From positions 868,724 to 932,723 of the forward strand of contig NZ_LR701493.1 in the NCBI RefSeq assembly GCF_902498785.1: a stretch of 64,000 nt of DNA, in the 5' to 3' direction. The notes under the pieces are model-generated. The model was not told where the DNA came from. It saw nothing but the letters and a program-made list of their open reading frames with translations, and did no database searches. The position numbers and the translations under genes were made by a program. Shown piece after piece: positions 18,334-25,647 of the stretch. Origin of the DNA: Sphingomonas sp. EC-HK361 (GTDB taxonomy: Bacteria; Pseudomonadota; Alphaproteobacteria; Sphingomonadales; Sphingomonadaceae). Numbering within the stretch: the stretch's first letter is position 1; every line of letters begins with the position of its first letter.

Positions 18334-18810
18334 TCAGGGATAGCGGATCGCCAGCACCTCATAGTCGCGTTCGCCCGCCGGCAGCATCACGCGCCGCACG
18401 TCGCCGATCGCGGCCCCGCGCAATGCTCGCGCGAGCGGCGAGTCCCAGCCGATCCGGCCTTTGCCCGCGTCCGCTTCGTCGTTGCCGACCAGCGTCAGCA
18501 CCCGCTCGCGGTCGTCCTCATCGACGATCGTGACGGTCGCGCCGAAGAACGCGCGGTCGCGGTCGCCGGCTCGCGCGGGATCGACGACCTTCGCCGCCTT
18601 CATCCGCTTCGAAAGCCAGCCGAGCCGCCGGTCGATCTCGCGCAGGCGCTTGCGGCCGTAGATATAGTCGCCATTCTCCGATCGATCGCCATTGCCAGCC
18701 GCCCAGGCGATCGTCTCGACAAGTGCAGGGCGCTCGGTGGCGAAGAGCCGCTCATATTCGGTGCGAAGCGCAGCATAGCCGGCGGGCGTGATGTAGTTCG
18801 GGCGGTCCAT
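18334..18810 (-). CDS. greB: Transcription elongation factor GreB
   Basis: Rescues backtracked RNA polymerase by stimulating transcript cleavage. The N-terminal coiled coil has NYITPAGYAALRTEYERL and ENGDYIYGRKRLREIDRRLGW; SEN-DYIYG-RRLREID is the GreB signature that separates it from GreA. The C-terminal FKBP-like domain ends RALRGAAIGDVRRVMLPAGE. 158 aa. ATG 18810 is chosen; the frame continues upstream only through the repeat and the slt 3' end. No strong Shine-Dalgarno is visible. Confidence 0.9.
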   Translation of the reverse strand: MDRPNYITPAGYAALRTEYERLFATERPALVETIAWAAGNGDRSENGDYIYGRKRLREIDRRLGWLSKRMKAAKVVDPARAGDRDRAFFGATVTIVDEDDRERVLTLVGNDEADAGKGRIGWDSPLARALRGAAIGDVRRVMLPAGERDYEVLAIRYP

Positions 18811-18824
18811 CCAAACCCAATCTA

Positions 18825-18875
18825 CCCCCGCGAAGGCGGGGGTCCAGTCTGGGTTCCCGCCGTCGCGGGAACACA
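18825..18875. repeat. Double-hairpin repeat between slt and greB (WVPA.AGT-type)
   Basis: CCCCCGCGAAGGCGGGGG followed by GTTCCCGCCGTCGCGGGAAC: two adjacent hairpins joined by TCCAGTCTG. Almost identical to 62885-62937, and related to the first hairpin at 3356-3375. Confidence 0.85.
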
Positions 18876-18880
18876 TCAAT

Positions 18881-20878
18881 TCAACCCGGCCGGTTCTTGC
18901 CCAGATACCAGCTGAGGTTCGCCGGTCCGCGGCTCTTCGCACGCTGCGGGTTGATGAGGTCATAGACGACCGCATTTTCCAGCACGCGCTGGACGTAGTT
19001 TTTCGTCTCCATGAACGGGATCGCCTCGATCCAGTCGACCATGTCGGTGCCGCCGGTGCGCGGATCGCCGTTCGCGGCCAGCCACTTGTTCACGTTGCCG
19101 GGGCCAGCATTATAGGCCGCGATGGCGAGCGGGTAGCTGCCATACATGTTGAAGATGCGCTGGAAGTAGCTGGAGCCGAGCTGGATGTTGTAGCCGGTGT
19201 CGGTCGTCAGCGAGGCGGGATTGTAGCCTAGGCCGAGCTTGCCCGCCTGCTCGCGTGCCGTCCCCGGCATCAGCTGAAGGAGCCCGCGCGCGCCGGCCGA
19301 GCTCACAGCCGCCCGGTCGAACTGGCTTTCCTGCCGCGCGATCGCGTGGATCATCGTCCATTGATCGCCGAAGCTGGCGGGAATCGCGACCGTCGGAAAC
19401 CCCGCCGCGCTGTAGTCCGTAAAGCCGTTCTGCATCGCGCTGCGCCCGACCATCACGCCCAGATCGGGCCTGTCGAGCGTGCCGGCAAGCTCGGTAGCAA
19501 GGACATGATCGTCGTCGGTTGTAGCGTCGTTCGCGATCTGCCGCACGAACGCGCTCTGCGTCTGCCAGTCGCCGATCGTGCCCAGCATCTGCGCCGCGCG
19601 CACGACCTCGCTGTTGTAGAAGGTGCTGCGCTGCGCCTGCGATACCGCGCGCGGCTGGAACGCCGGCGGCGCGGTGAGCGCGCGGCCGAGCCTTTCGTTC
19701 GACAGCTGTCCGTAGAAATTGTCGCGATAGCCGCCGGCGCGTGCGAGAAACGCCTGCGCGTCCGATTGCCGCCCCGCGCTCTCCGCCGCGCGTCCGGCCC
19801 AGTAGAAGCCCTTCGCCTTCGTCGTCGGCGCGAGGGCGGCACGACCGTAGCGATCGTACATCGTCATCGCGTCCGCCGGCCGGCCGAGCTTCATCGCCGC
19901 CTGACCCGCAAGCCAGGCGAGGCTGGTATAGTCGTCGCGCTCGCCATAACCCTGCGCCGATACATCGGTGCCGGCGGGATAGGCGTCGTCGATCTGCCGC
20001 GCGATGTCATAGGCGTTCTGCCACTGGCCATCGGCCGCCGCGGCGCGCGCGTTGGTCAGCAGCACTTCGTAGAATTTCTCGACATTGCCCGGGCGCGTGG
20101 TGAGCGTGCGGGTGCGCGCGAGCCAGCTGCGCGCGCTTGGCGACGCGCCCGAATTGCGCAGCCATGTCGCGCGGTCGGCAATGTAACCGGCATCGCCAAG
20201 GCCCTGCGTCATTGCGATGTCGCCGAGCTGCGACGCATCGGGGGTGTTCATCCGAAACGCGAGCCGGGCCGCGAACAGCGCGCGCCGCTGCGGGCTGACA
20301 TAGGCGAGCTGGCGCTGCGCCGCGCCCGTCTGGTTCTGCCACAGCAGCGAATCCATCCGCGTGTCGTGGATTTCGGGGGTGAACGCGCTGCCGAAGCGCG
20401 CCAGCGCCGCCGCTTCATCGGCGGGGGTCAGGGCACCCTTGCGCCAGGCACTGCGCGCGGCCTCGTAAGCGGCGCTCTGATTGCCCATCGCCATCAGCGC
20501 ATTGGCATAGGCGATGCCGGCGGTTGCGGTCATCGGCGGGAAGCGGCTGAAATACGCGACTGCGCTGGACGGCGAGGCGGTAGTGGCCTTGCCCTCCGCC
20601 ATCCGCCGGATCGCAGCCTGGGCGGGCCAGCCGGGATGCGCCATCAGGAAGGAGGAATAGCTGTCGAAGGGAAGCGCGCTCGTCTGTTGCACCGCCTTCC
20701 ACTGCGCGATGCCCTGCGCGATCACGCCGTTATTGGCCTGCGCCGCCGCCGGATTGGCCGACATGTTGGCCATCTGGGTCCGGTATTTCTCCAGCCCGTC
20801 CTGAACCGCGGGAGTGGAGGCGGCTACCCCGGCCAGCAGCCCCACCAAAATGCTCGATCTGGTTACCGTTACGCCCAT
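18881..20878 (-). CDS. Soluble lytic murein transglycosylase (Slt70-like)
   Basis: Cleaves peptidoglycan glycan strands to anhydro-muropeptides in the periplasm. The C-terminal SLT domain has the catalytic Glu near residue 515 in AIARQESQFD, followed by SSAGARGLLQLMPGTA and PLAIAAYNAGPGNVNKW, the family 1 motifs. The long helical N-terminal region (about 480 aa) has TPR-like repeats, as in the Slt70 superhelix. A signal peptide starts at ATG 20878 (SSILVGLLAGVAASTPA). 665 aa. The ORF extends past this start into dapA antisense, which is a shadow. greB lies downstream beyond a repeat. Confidence 0.92.
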   Translation of the reverse strand: MGVTVTRSSILVGLLAGVAASTPAVQDGLEKYRTQMANMSANPAAAQANNGVIAQGIAQWKAVQQTSALPFDSYSSFLMAHPGWPAQAAIRRMAEGKATTASPSSAVAYFSRFPPMTATAGIAYANALMAMGNQSAAYEAARSAWRKGALTPADEAAALARFGSAFTPEIHDTRMDSLLWQNQTGAAQRQLAYVSPQRRALFAARLAFRMNTPDASQLGDIAMTQGLGDAGYIADRATWLRNSGASPSARSWLARTRTLTTRPGNVEKFYEVLLTNARAAAADGQWQNAYDIARQIDDAYPAGTDVSAQGYGERDDYTSLAWLAGQAAMKLGRPADAMTMYDRYGRAALAPTTKAKGFYWAGRAAESAGRQSDAQAFLARAGGYRDNFYGQLSNERLGRALTAPPAFQPRAVSQAQRSTFYNSEVVRAAQMLGTIGDWQTQSAFVRQIANDATTDDDHVLATELAGTLDRPDLGVMVGRSAMQNGFTDYSAAGFPTVAIPASFGDQWTMIHAIARQESQFDRAAVSSAGARGLLQLMPGTAREQAGKLGLGYNPASLTTDTGYNIQLGSSYFQRIFNMYGSYPLAIAAYNAGPGNVNKWLAANGDPRTGGTDMVDWIEAIPFMETKNYVQRVLENAVVYDLINPQRAKSRGPANLSWYLGKNRPG

Positions 20879-20965
20879 GTGGACAGAGTAACCCACGAAC
20901 CCGTATCTGTCCTGAACGAAATCCCCCTTTCGCCGCATTTTTTCGCGCGCAGGAGCTGCAAGTCC

Positions 20966-21850
20966 ATGTTTTCCGGATCGATCCCGGCGCTCGTCACGCC
21001 TTTCGACGATGACGGCAACTTCGTCGAATCCGCCTATCGCGACCTCATTGAATGGCAGATCGCGGAAGGGTCGAGCGCGCTTGTCCCCTGCGGCACGACC
21101 GGCGAAGCGGCGACGCTGACGCAAGGCGAGCAGTTCGCGATCGTGCGCGTCTGCGTCGATCAGGCGCGGGGGCGGGTGCCGGTGATCGCGGGCGCAGGAT
21201 CGAACGATACGCGGGTCGCGGCCGACAACATGCGGCTGGCGAAGGAGAGCGGGGCGGACGCCGCGCTCATGGTTCCGCCCTACTATAACCGCCCGAGCCA
21301 GGAGGGCATCTTTCGTCATTTCGAGGCGCTGGCGAAGGACGCGCCGCTGCCGGTGGTCCTCTACAACGTGCCAGCGCGTACCGTGACGGACATCCAGCCC
21401 GAGACGCTGGCGCGGATCGTGACGGCCTTTCCCGAGGTCTTCGTTGCGGTGAAGGACGCCAGCGGCGCGCTTGCCCGCGTCAGCGAGCACCGGGCCGGCG
21501 TCGGCGCAGACTTCTGCCAGCTATCGGGCAATGACGATCTTGCGCTTGCGTTCAATGCGAATGGCGGGGTGGGGTGCATTTCGGTCAGCGCGAATGTCGC
21601 ACCGGGGTTGTGCGCGGCGTTTCAGGCTGCCTGCGCCGACGGCGATTATGCGACGGCCCGCGATCTCCATGATCGGCTCTTCCCGCTCCACGTCGCGCTG
21701 TTCACCGATGCGTCGCCGGGGCCGGTGAAATATGCACTGTCGCGGGTGAAGCCCGAATTCCCGCGCGGGCTGCGGCTGCCGATGACATGGCCGGGCGAGG
21801 CGTCGCGCGCCGCGGTCGATGCTGCGCTGACGCACGCCGCAATCGTCTGA
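20966..21850 (+). CDS. dapA: 4-hydroxy-tetrahydrodipicolinate synthase
   Basis: Condenses pyruvate with aspartate semialdehyde, the first committed step to diaminopimelate and lysine. The N-terminus MFSGSIPALVTPFDDDG and VPCGTTGEAATL are DapA hallmarks. The proton-relay Tyr is in PYYNRPSQEG, and the Schiff-base Lys is in VAVKDASG. The end has GPVKYAL. 294 aa. ATG 20966 is preceded by AGGAG; the very long upstream frame is antisense to slt. It is divergent from slt, with 87 bases between. Confidence 0.97.
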   Translation: MFSGSIPALVTPFDDDGNFVESAYRDLIEWQIAEGSSALVPCGTTGEAATLTQGEQFAIVRVCVDQARGRVPVIAGAGSNDTRVAADNMRLAKESGADAALMVPPYYNRPSQEGIFRHFEALAKDAPLPVVLYNVPARTVTDIQPETLARIVTAFPEVFVAVKDASGALARVSEHRAGVGADFCQLSGNDDLALAFNANGGVGCISVSANVAPGLCAAFQAACADGDYATARDLHDRLFPLHVALFTDASPGPVKYALSRVKPEFPRGLRLPMTWPGEASRAAVDAALTHAAIV

Positions 21851-21908
21851 CGGGACGCCCTTATTCGGCCCCAATGCACGCGCACCTTCCAAATCCAGGG
21901 AGTGCGCG

Positions 21909-22244
21909 ATGCCGGCGATGTCGATGGTCATGCTTCAGGTTGTGACGGTCGCCGGCCCACCCGCTCCGCAGCCGCACGTGGTTCCGAAGCCGATCGAGGT
22001 CACGGGGCCGTGTGCCGCGGGGCATCAGCCGCGGCAGGATGACGAGATCGTCGTCTGCGCGCGCCCGCAGGAGGCATTCCGGTTGCGGCCGCTTCCTGAC
22101 CGCTACGTGCCCACGAAGGGCGTTCCCAAGGCCGAGGTCAAGGTGTTTGGCAACGCCAAACTTTCCGCCGAGGCGGAGCAGGGGGCCGATGCGCAGGGCG
22201 GGCCGATCAATCGGGCGATGGTCCGTCTGAAAATCCCGTTCTGA
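21909..22244 (+). CDS. Small hypothetical, possibly exported, protein
   Basis: 111 aa with a weakly hydrophobic N-terminus, then GPCAAGHQPRQDDEIVVCARPQEAFRLRPLPD and a C-terminus ending AMVRLKIPF. The DDEIVVCARP/FRLRPLP pattern is one I associate with short sphingomonad-specific proteins of unknown role; I cannot assign a function. Two cysteines could form a disulfide if it is exported. GGGAG precedes ATG 21909. It sits between dapA and smpB, independent of both by spacing. Confidence 0.65.
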   Translation: MPAMSMVMLQVVTVAGPPAPQPHVVPKPIEVTGPCAAGHQPRQDDEIVVCARPQEAFRLRPLPDRYVPTKGVPKAEVKVFGNAKLSAEAEQGADAQGGPINRAMVRLKIPF

Positions 22245-22276
22245 CCCCTGCGCCGCATCATCTGGACGAACCGGCC

Positions 22277-22305
22277 TTGCCGTAGGTCCTCCCGACCCCC
22301 TACAT
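22277..22305 (+). promoter_or_regulatory. Candidate promoter of smpB
   Basis: TTGCCG (22277-22282), 17 bases, CTACAT (22300-22305). The -10 ends seven bases before the ATG at 22313, so the transcript would be nearly or fully leaderless. Confidence 0.4.
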
Positions 22306-22312
22306 CGCCGCC

Positions 22313-22795
22313 ATGTCGCGTCCCAAACCCGCCACCTTCGACAAGAAGAAGATCGTCGCCGAAAACCGCCGCGCGCGGTTCGACTATGCGATCGACCAGA
22401 CGTTCGAGGCGGGAATCGCGCTTACCGGTACCGAGGTGAAATCCCTGCGCTTCGGCGAGGGATCGATCGCGGAGAGCTATGCCGAGGTGAATGGCGGCGA
22501 GGTTTGGCTCATCAACGCGAACGTGCCCGAATTCGCGCACGGCAACCGTTTCAATCACGAGCCCAAGCGGCCGCGTAAACTGCTGCTTCACGAGCGTGAG
22601 ATAAACAAGCTGCACGGTGCGGTGGCGCGCGAGGGCATGACCCTTGTCCCGCTCGTCGTCTATTTCAACTCGCGCGGGCGCGCGAAGGTGGAGCTTGCGT
22701 TGGCGAAGGGCAGGAAGGCGCACGACAAACGCGAGCATATCAAGGAGCGCGACTGGAAGCGCGAGGCCGGTCGCATCATGCGCGATCACAACTGA
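22313..22795 (+). CDS. smpB: SsrA-binding protein SmpB
   Basis: Binds tmRNA and delivers it to stalled ribosomes. The sequence has the SmpB core: [53 protein letters not shown] and the basic C-terminal tail [20 protein letters not shown]. 160 aa is typical. No tmRNA gene is visible in this window. The stop overlaps the start of the next gene by one base. Confidence 0.97.
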   Translation: MSRPKPATFDKKKIVAENRRARFDYAIDQTFEAGIALTGTEVKSLRFGEGSIAESYAEVNGGEVWLINANVPEFAHGNRFNHEPKRPRKLLLHEREINKLHGAVAREGMTLVPLVVYFNSRGRAKVELALAKGRKAHDKREHIKERDWKREAGRIMRDHN

Positions 22796-23343
22796 TGGCA
22801 TCCGCACCGGCGAGCGGATGGGGACGGATCGCGGCGTGGAGCCGGCGCAACCTGCCGACCCGCGAATCGATGGAGAAGAGCCGGCTGCTGCGCCCCGTCG
22901 CGCACCGTGTCCTTGCGCCCGAACTCTGGCGTTTCACCCGCCGCTCCGTGCCGCGCGGCGTTGCGCTGGGGATGATTACCGGCATTCTGTTCCCCGTCGC
23001 GCAGATACCGTTATCGGCGCTGCTCGCGCTGCCGTTTCGCGCGAACGTGCCGACCGCTGCGCTGACGACCTTCATCACCAACCCGTTCACCACGCCGTTC
23101 CTGTGGGCGCTCGCCTACTGGATCGGACGGATCGTGCTGCGGCTCGATCAGGTCGTGCCCGGCACGCCGCTTCAGGACGCGGCGCAATCGACGTGGATGC
23201 AGTGGCTGATGTCGGATGCCGCCCCGGCGATCGCGGTCGGGCTGTTGATCGTCACCGCGGTGTTCGCGGTCGGCGGCTATTTCCTCAGCCTGTTCGGCTG
23301 GCGGGTGTGGATCGCACACAAATGGAAAACTCGTCACAGCTGA
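22795..23343 (+). CDS. DUF2062 membrane protein
   Basis: 182 aa with the DUF2062 pattern SVPRGVALGMITGILFPVAQIPLSALLALPFRANVPTAAL, followed by TFITNPFTTPFLWALAYWIG and a final hydrophobic helix. Members are small inner-membrane proteins of unknown function. Translation is likely coupled to smpB (ATG shares a base with the smpB stop). Confidence 0.85.
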   Translation: MASAPASGWGRIAAWSRRNLPTRESMEKSRLLRPVAHRVLAPELWRFTRRSVPRGVALGMITGILFPVAQIPLSALLALPFRANVPTAALTTFITNPFTTPFLWALAYWIGRIVLRLDQVVPGTPLQDAAQSTWMQWLMSDAAPAIAVGLLIVTAVFAVGGYFLSLFGWRVWIAHKWKTRHS

Positions 23344-23350
23344 AACGGAA

Positions 23351-23378
23351 TTGACGAGGCGTATCAGCCGGCTACAAC
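23351..23378 (+). promoter_or_regulatory. Candidate promoter of the first M13 peptidase
   Basis: TTGACG (23351-23356) followed by GCTACAAC (23371-23378), which matches the Caulobacter housekeeping -10 form GCTANAWC. It lies 38 bases before ATG 23416, after the convergence-free end of the DUF2062 gene. Confidence 0.5.
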
Positions 23379-23415
23379 ACGCAGCATTCGACTCCCGAAA
23401 AACAGAGGATGCTCA

Positions 23416-25491
23416 ATGCGCAAGTCGTTCGTCGTCGTCAGCCTGCTCGCCACCGTCGCCGTCGGCACGGTCGCCTTCGCCCAATCCTCGCCGCCGGCAC
23501 CGGTTCCCGCCGCTGCGACGACCAGTGCTCCCGGAAAGCCGAAGCTCGGCGATTTCGGCGTCGATCTGACCGCGATGGACAAGAACGTCGCGCCGGGCGA
23601 CGATTTCTATAATTACGTCAACGGCGCGTGGATGGCGCGGACCGAGATTCCGGCGGACAAGGCCAGCTGGGGCGGCTTCGGCATCCTGCGCGACCTGTCC
23701 GACACCCGCACGCGCGCGGTGATCGAGGATGCGGCAAAGGGCAGTCCGGCGCCCGACAGCATTCAGGGCAAGATCGGCATTACCTATGCCAGCTTCATGG
23801 ATCAGGCCGCGATCGAGAAGGCGGGTGCCGCCCCGCTGAAGCCGTATCTGGACAAGATTGCGGCAATCAAGACGCCGACGGAACTCGCGGCGGCGTTCGG
23901 TGAGGCAACCAAGCACGGCATGGACGTGCCGATCGGCGCCGGCATCCAGCAGGACCTGAAGGACAACACGGTCTACGCCGTCTATATGGGACAGGGCGGC
24001 CTCGGCCTGCCGGACCGCGACTATTACCTCGTCGACAATCCCAAGTTTGCCGACGTCCGCACCAAATATGTCGCGCATATCGCCAAGATGCTGCAGCTCG
24101 CCGGTCAGCCCGATCCGCAGGGCGCCGCGCAGCGGATCTACGATCTCGAGAAGCAGATCGCGCAGGTCCACTGGGCACGCGCGGAGCTGCGTCAGGTCGA
24201 AAAGGGCTACAACCCGATGATGGTCGCCGATCTCGGCACCAAGATGCCCGGGTTCGACTGGAAGACTATGCTGGCCGCGCAGGGCTTGGGCACGCAGACC
24301 CGCGTCATCGTCGGCCAGCCATCGGCGCTGACCGGCACCGCGAAGATCGTCCAGGCGACGCCGATGTCGACGTGGAAGGAGTATCTTGCCTATCACACGA
24401 TCAGCGACAAGGCGTCGCTGCTGAGTTCGCCGTTCGTCAACGAGAATTTCGCCTTCTACGGCACCACGCTGTCGGGCACCCCGCAGCTGAAGGAGCGGTG
24501 GAAGCGCGGCGTCGATCTCGTCAACGGATCGATGGGCGAGGCGGTAGGCCAGATCTATGTCCAGCGCTATTTCCCGCCCGAGGCGAAGGCCAAGGCCGAC
24601 GAGCTGGTCCGCAACCTGATCAAGGCGATGGACCTTCGCCTGCAGAAGTTGACCTGGATGGCGCCGGAGACGAAGGTGAAGGCGCGCGCGAAGCTCGCCG
24701 CGTTCACGCCGAAGATCGGCTATCCCGACAAATGGCGCGACTACACCTCGCTTCAGGTCAGGTCTGGCGACGTGCTCGGCAATGCGGAGCGCGTGGCGGA
24801 GTTCGAGTATAATCGCCAGCTCAACAAGATGGGCAAGCCGGTCGATCGCAGCGAGTGGTTCATGACGCCGCAGACGGTCAACGCCTATGCGAACCCGCTG
24901 ATGAACGAGGTCGTCTTCCCGGCCGCGATCCTCCAGCCGCCCTTCTTCGATCCGAACGCCGATCCGGCGGTCAATTATGGCGGGATCGGTGCTGTCATCG
25001 GGCATGAACTGAGCCACCACTTCGACGATCAGGGCCGCAAGTTCGATCCCAAGGGCAATTTCGCCGACTGGTGGACGCCGCAGGATGTCGAGCGCTTCAA
25101 TGCGCTGACCGACAAGGTCGTTGCGCAGTATGGCGCGTATCAGCCGGTCGCGGGAATGAACGTCAACGGCAAGCTGACGCTGGGCGAGAACATGGCGGAC
25201 CTCGCAGGCATCAACGTCGCCTATGATGCCTACAAGATGTCGCTGAACGGCAAGAAGGCGCCGGTGATCGACGGCTACACCGGCGACCAGCGCTTCTTCA
25301 TGGGCTTCGGCCAGGTCTGGCAGACCAAGAGCCGCGAGGATGCGATCCGTCAGCAGCTCACCACCGATCCGCACACCCCGGGCCAGTGGCGCGCCTATGT
25401 CGTGCGCAACCTTGACCCCTGGTACACGGCGTTCAACGTCAAATCGGGCAAATACTACCTCGCGCCCGACCAGCGTATCCACATCTGGTAA
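23416..25491 (+). CDS. M13 family metallopeptidase (neprilysin-like), copy 1
   Basis: Exported zinc endopeptidase. The signal peptide is RKSFVVVSLLATVAVGTVAFAQ. The catalytic zinc motif HELSHH lies near residue 530 in GAVIGHELSHHFDDQG, with the third ligand in GENMADLAG near 590. Other M13 hallmarks are NAYANPLMNEVVFPAAILQPPFF and a C-terminal DQRIHIW. 691 aa. SD GAGG precedes ATG 23416. A second, diverged copy follows directly. The N-terminal FGVDLTAMDKNVAPGDDFYNYVNGAWMART is the usual M13 start. Confidence 0.95.
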   Translation: MRKSFVVVSLLATVAVGTVAFAQSSPPAPVPAAATTSAPGKPKLGDFGVDLTAMDKNVAPGDDFYNYVNGAWMARTEIPADKASWGGFGILRDLSDTRTRAVIEDAAKGSPAPDSIQGKIGITYASFMDQAAIEKAGAAPLKPYLDKIAAIKTPTELAAAFGEATKHGMDVPIGAGIQQDLKDNTVYAVYMGQGGLGLPDRDYYLVDNPKFADVRTKYVAHIAKMLQLAGQPDPQGAAQRIYDLEKQIAQVHWARAELRQVEKGYNPMMVADLGTKMPGFDWKTMLAAQGLGTQTRVIVGQPSALTGTAKIVQATPMSTWKEYLAYHTISDKASLLSSPFVNENFAFYGTTLSGTPQLKERWKRGVDLVNGSMGEAVGQIYVQRYFPPEAKAKADELVRNLIKAMDLRLQKLTWMAPETKVKARAKLAAFTPKIGYPDKWRDYTSLQVRSGDVLGNAERVAEFEYNRQLNKMGKPVDRSEWFMTPQTVNAYANPLMNEVVFPAAILQPPFFDPNADPAVNYGGIGAVIGHELSHHFDDQGRKFDPKGNFADWWTPQDVERFNALTDKVVAQYGAYQPVAGMNVNGKLTLGENMADLAGINVAYDAYKMSLNGKKAPVIDGYTGDQRFFMGFGQVWQTKSREDAIRQQLTTDPHTPGQWRAYVVRNLDPWYTAFNVKSGKYYLAPDQRIHIW

Positions 25492-25500
25492 GGACATAAT

Positions 25501-25631
25501 CCTCCCCGGCACGGGGAGGGGGACCGTTCGCGAAGCGAATGGTGGAGGGGCCCCAGCCACAAGCGCTATCGCCTTCGGCGAGGCCCCCTCCACCATGCTT
25601 TGCATGGTCCCCCTCCCCGTGCCGGGGAGGA
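25501..25631. repeat. Long hairpin repeat between the two M13 peptidase genes
   Basis: CCTCCCCGGCACGGGGAGG at the left and CCTCCCCGTGCCGGGGAGG at the right are reciprocal arms. Between them are inner inverted pairs (GTTCGCGAAGCGAAT; CCATGCTTTGCATGG), and the halves GGTGGAGGGGCC and GGCCCCCTCCACC pair across the centre. It shares its ends and plan with 18219-18333. Confidence 0.9.
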
Positions 25632-25647
25632 ACTAAGGAGGAAGATC

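Noticed and set aside
19346-20965. 540-codon upstream extension of dapA
   Set aside because: It is antisense to slt; dapA homology and a Shine-Dalgarno place the start at 20966.
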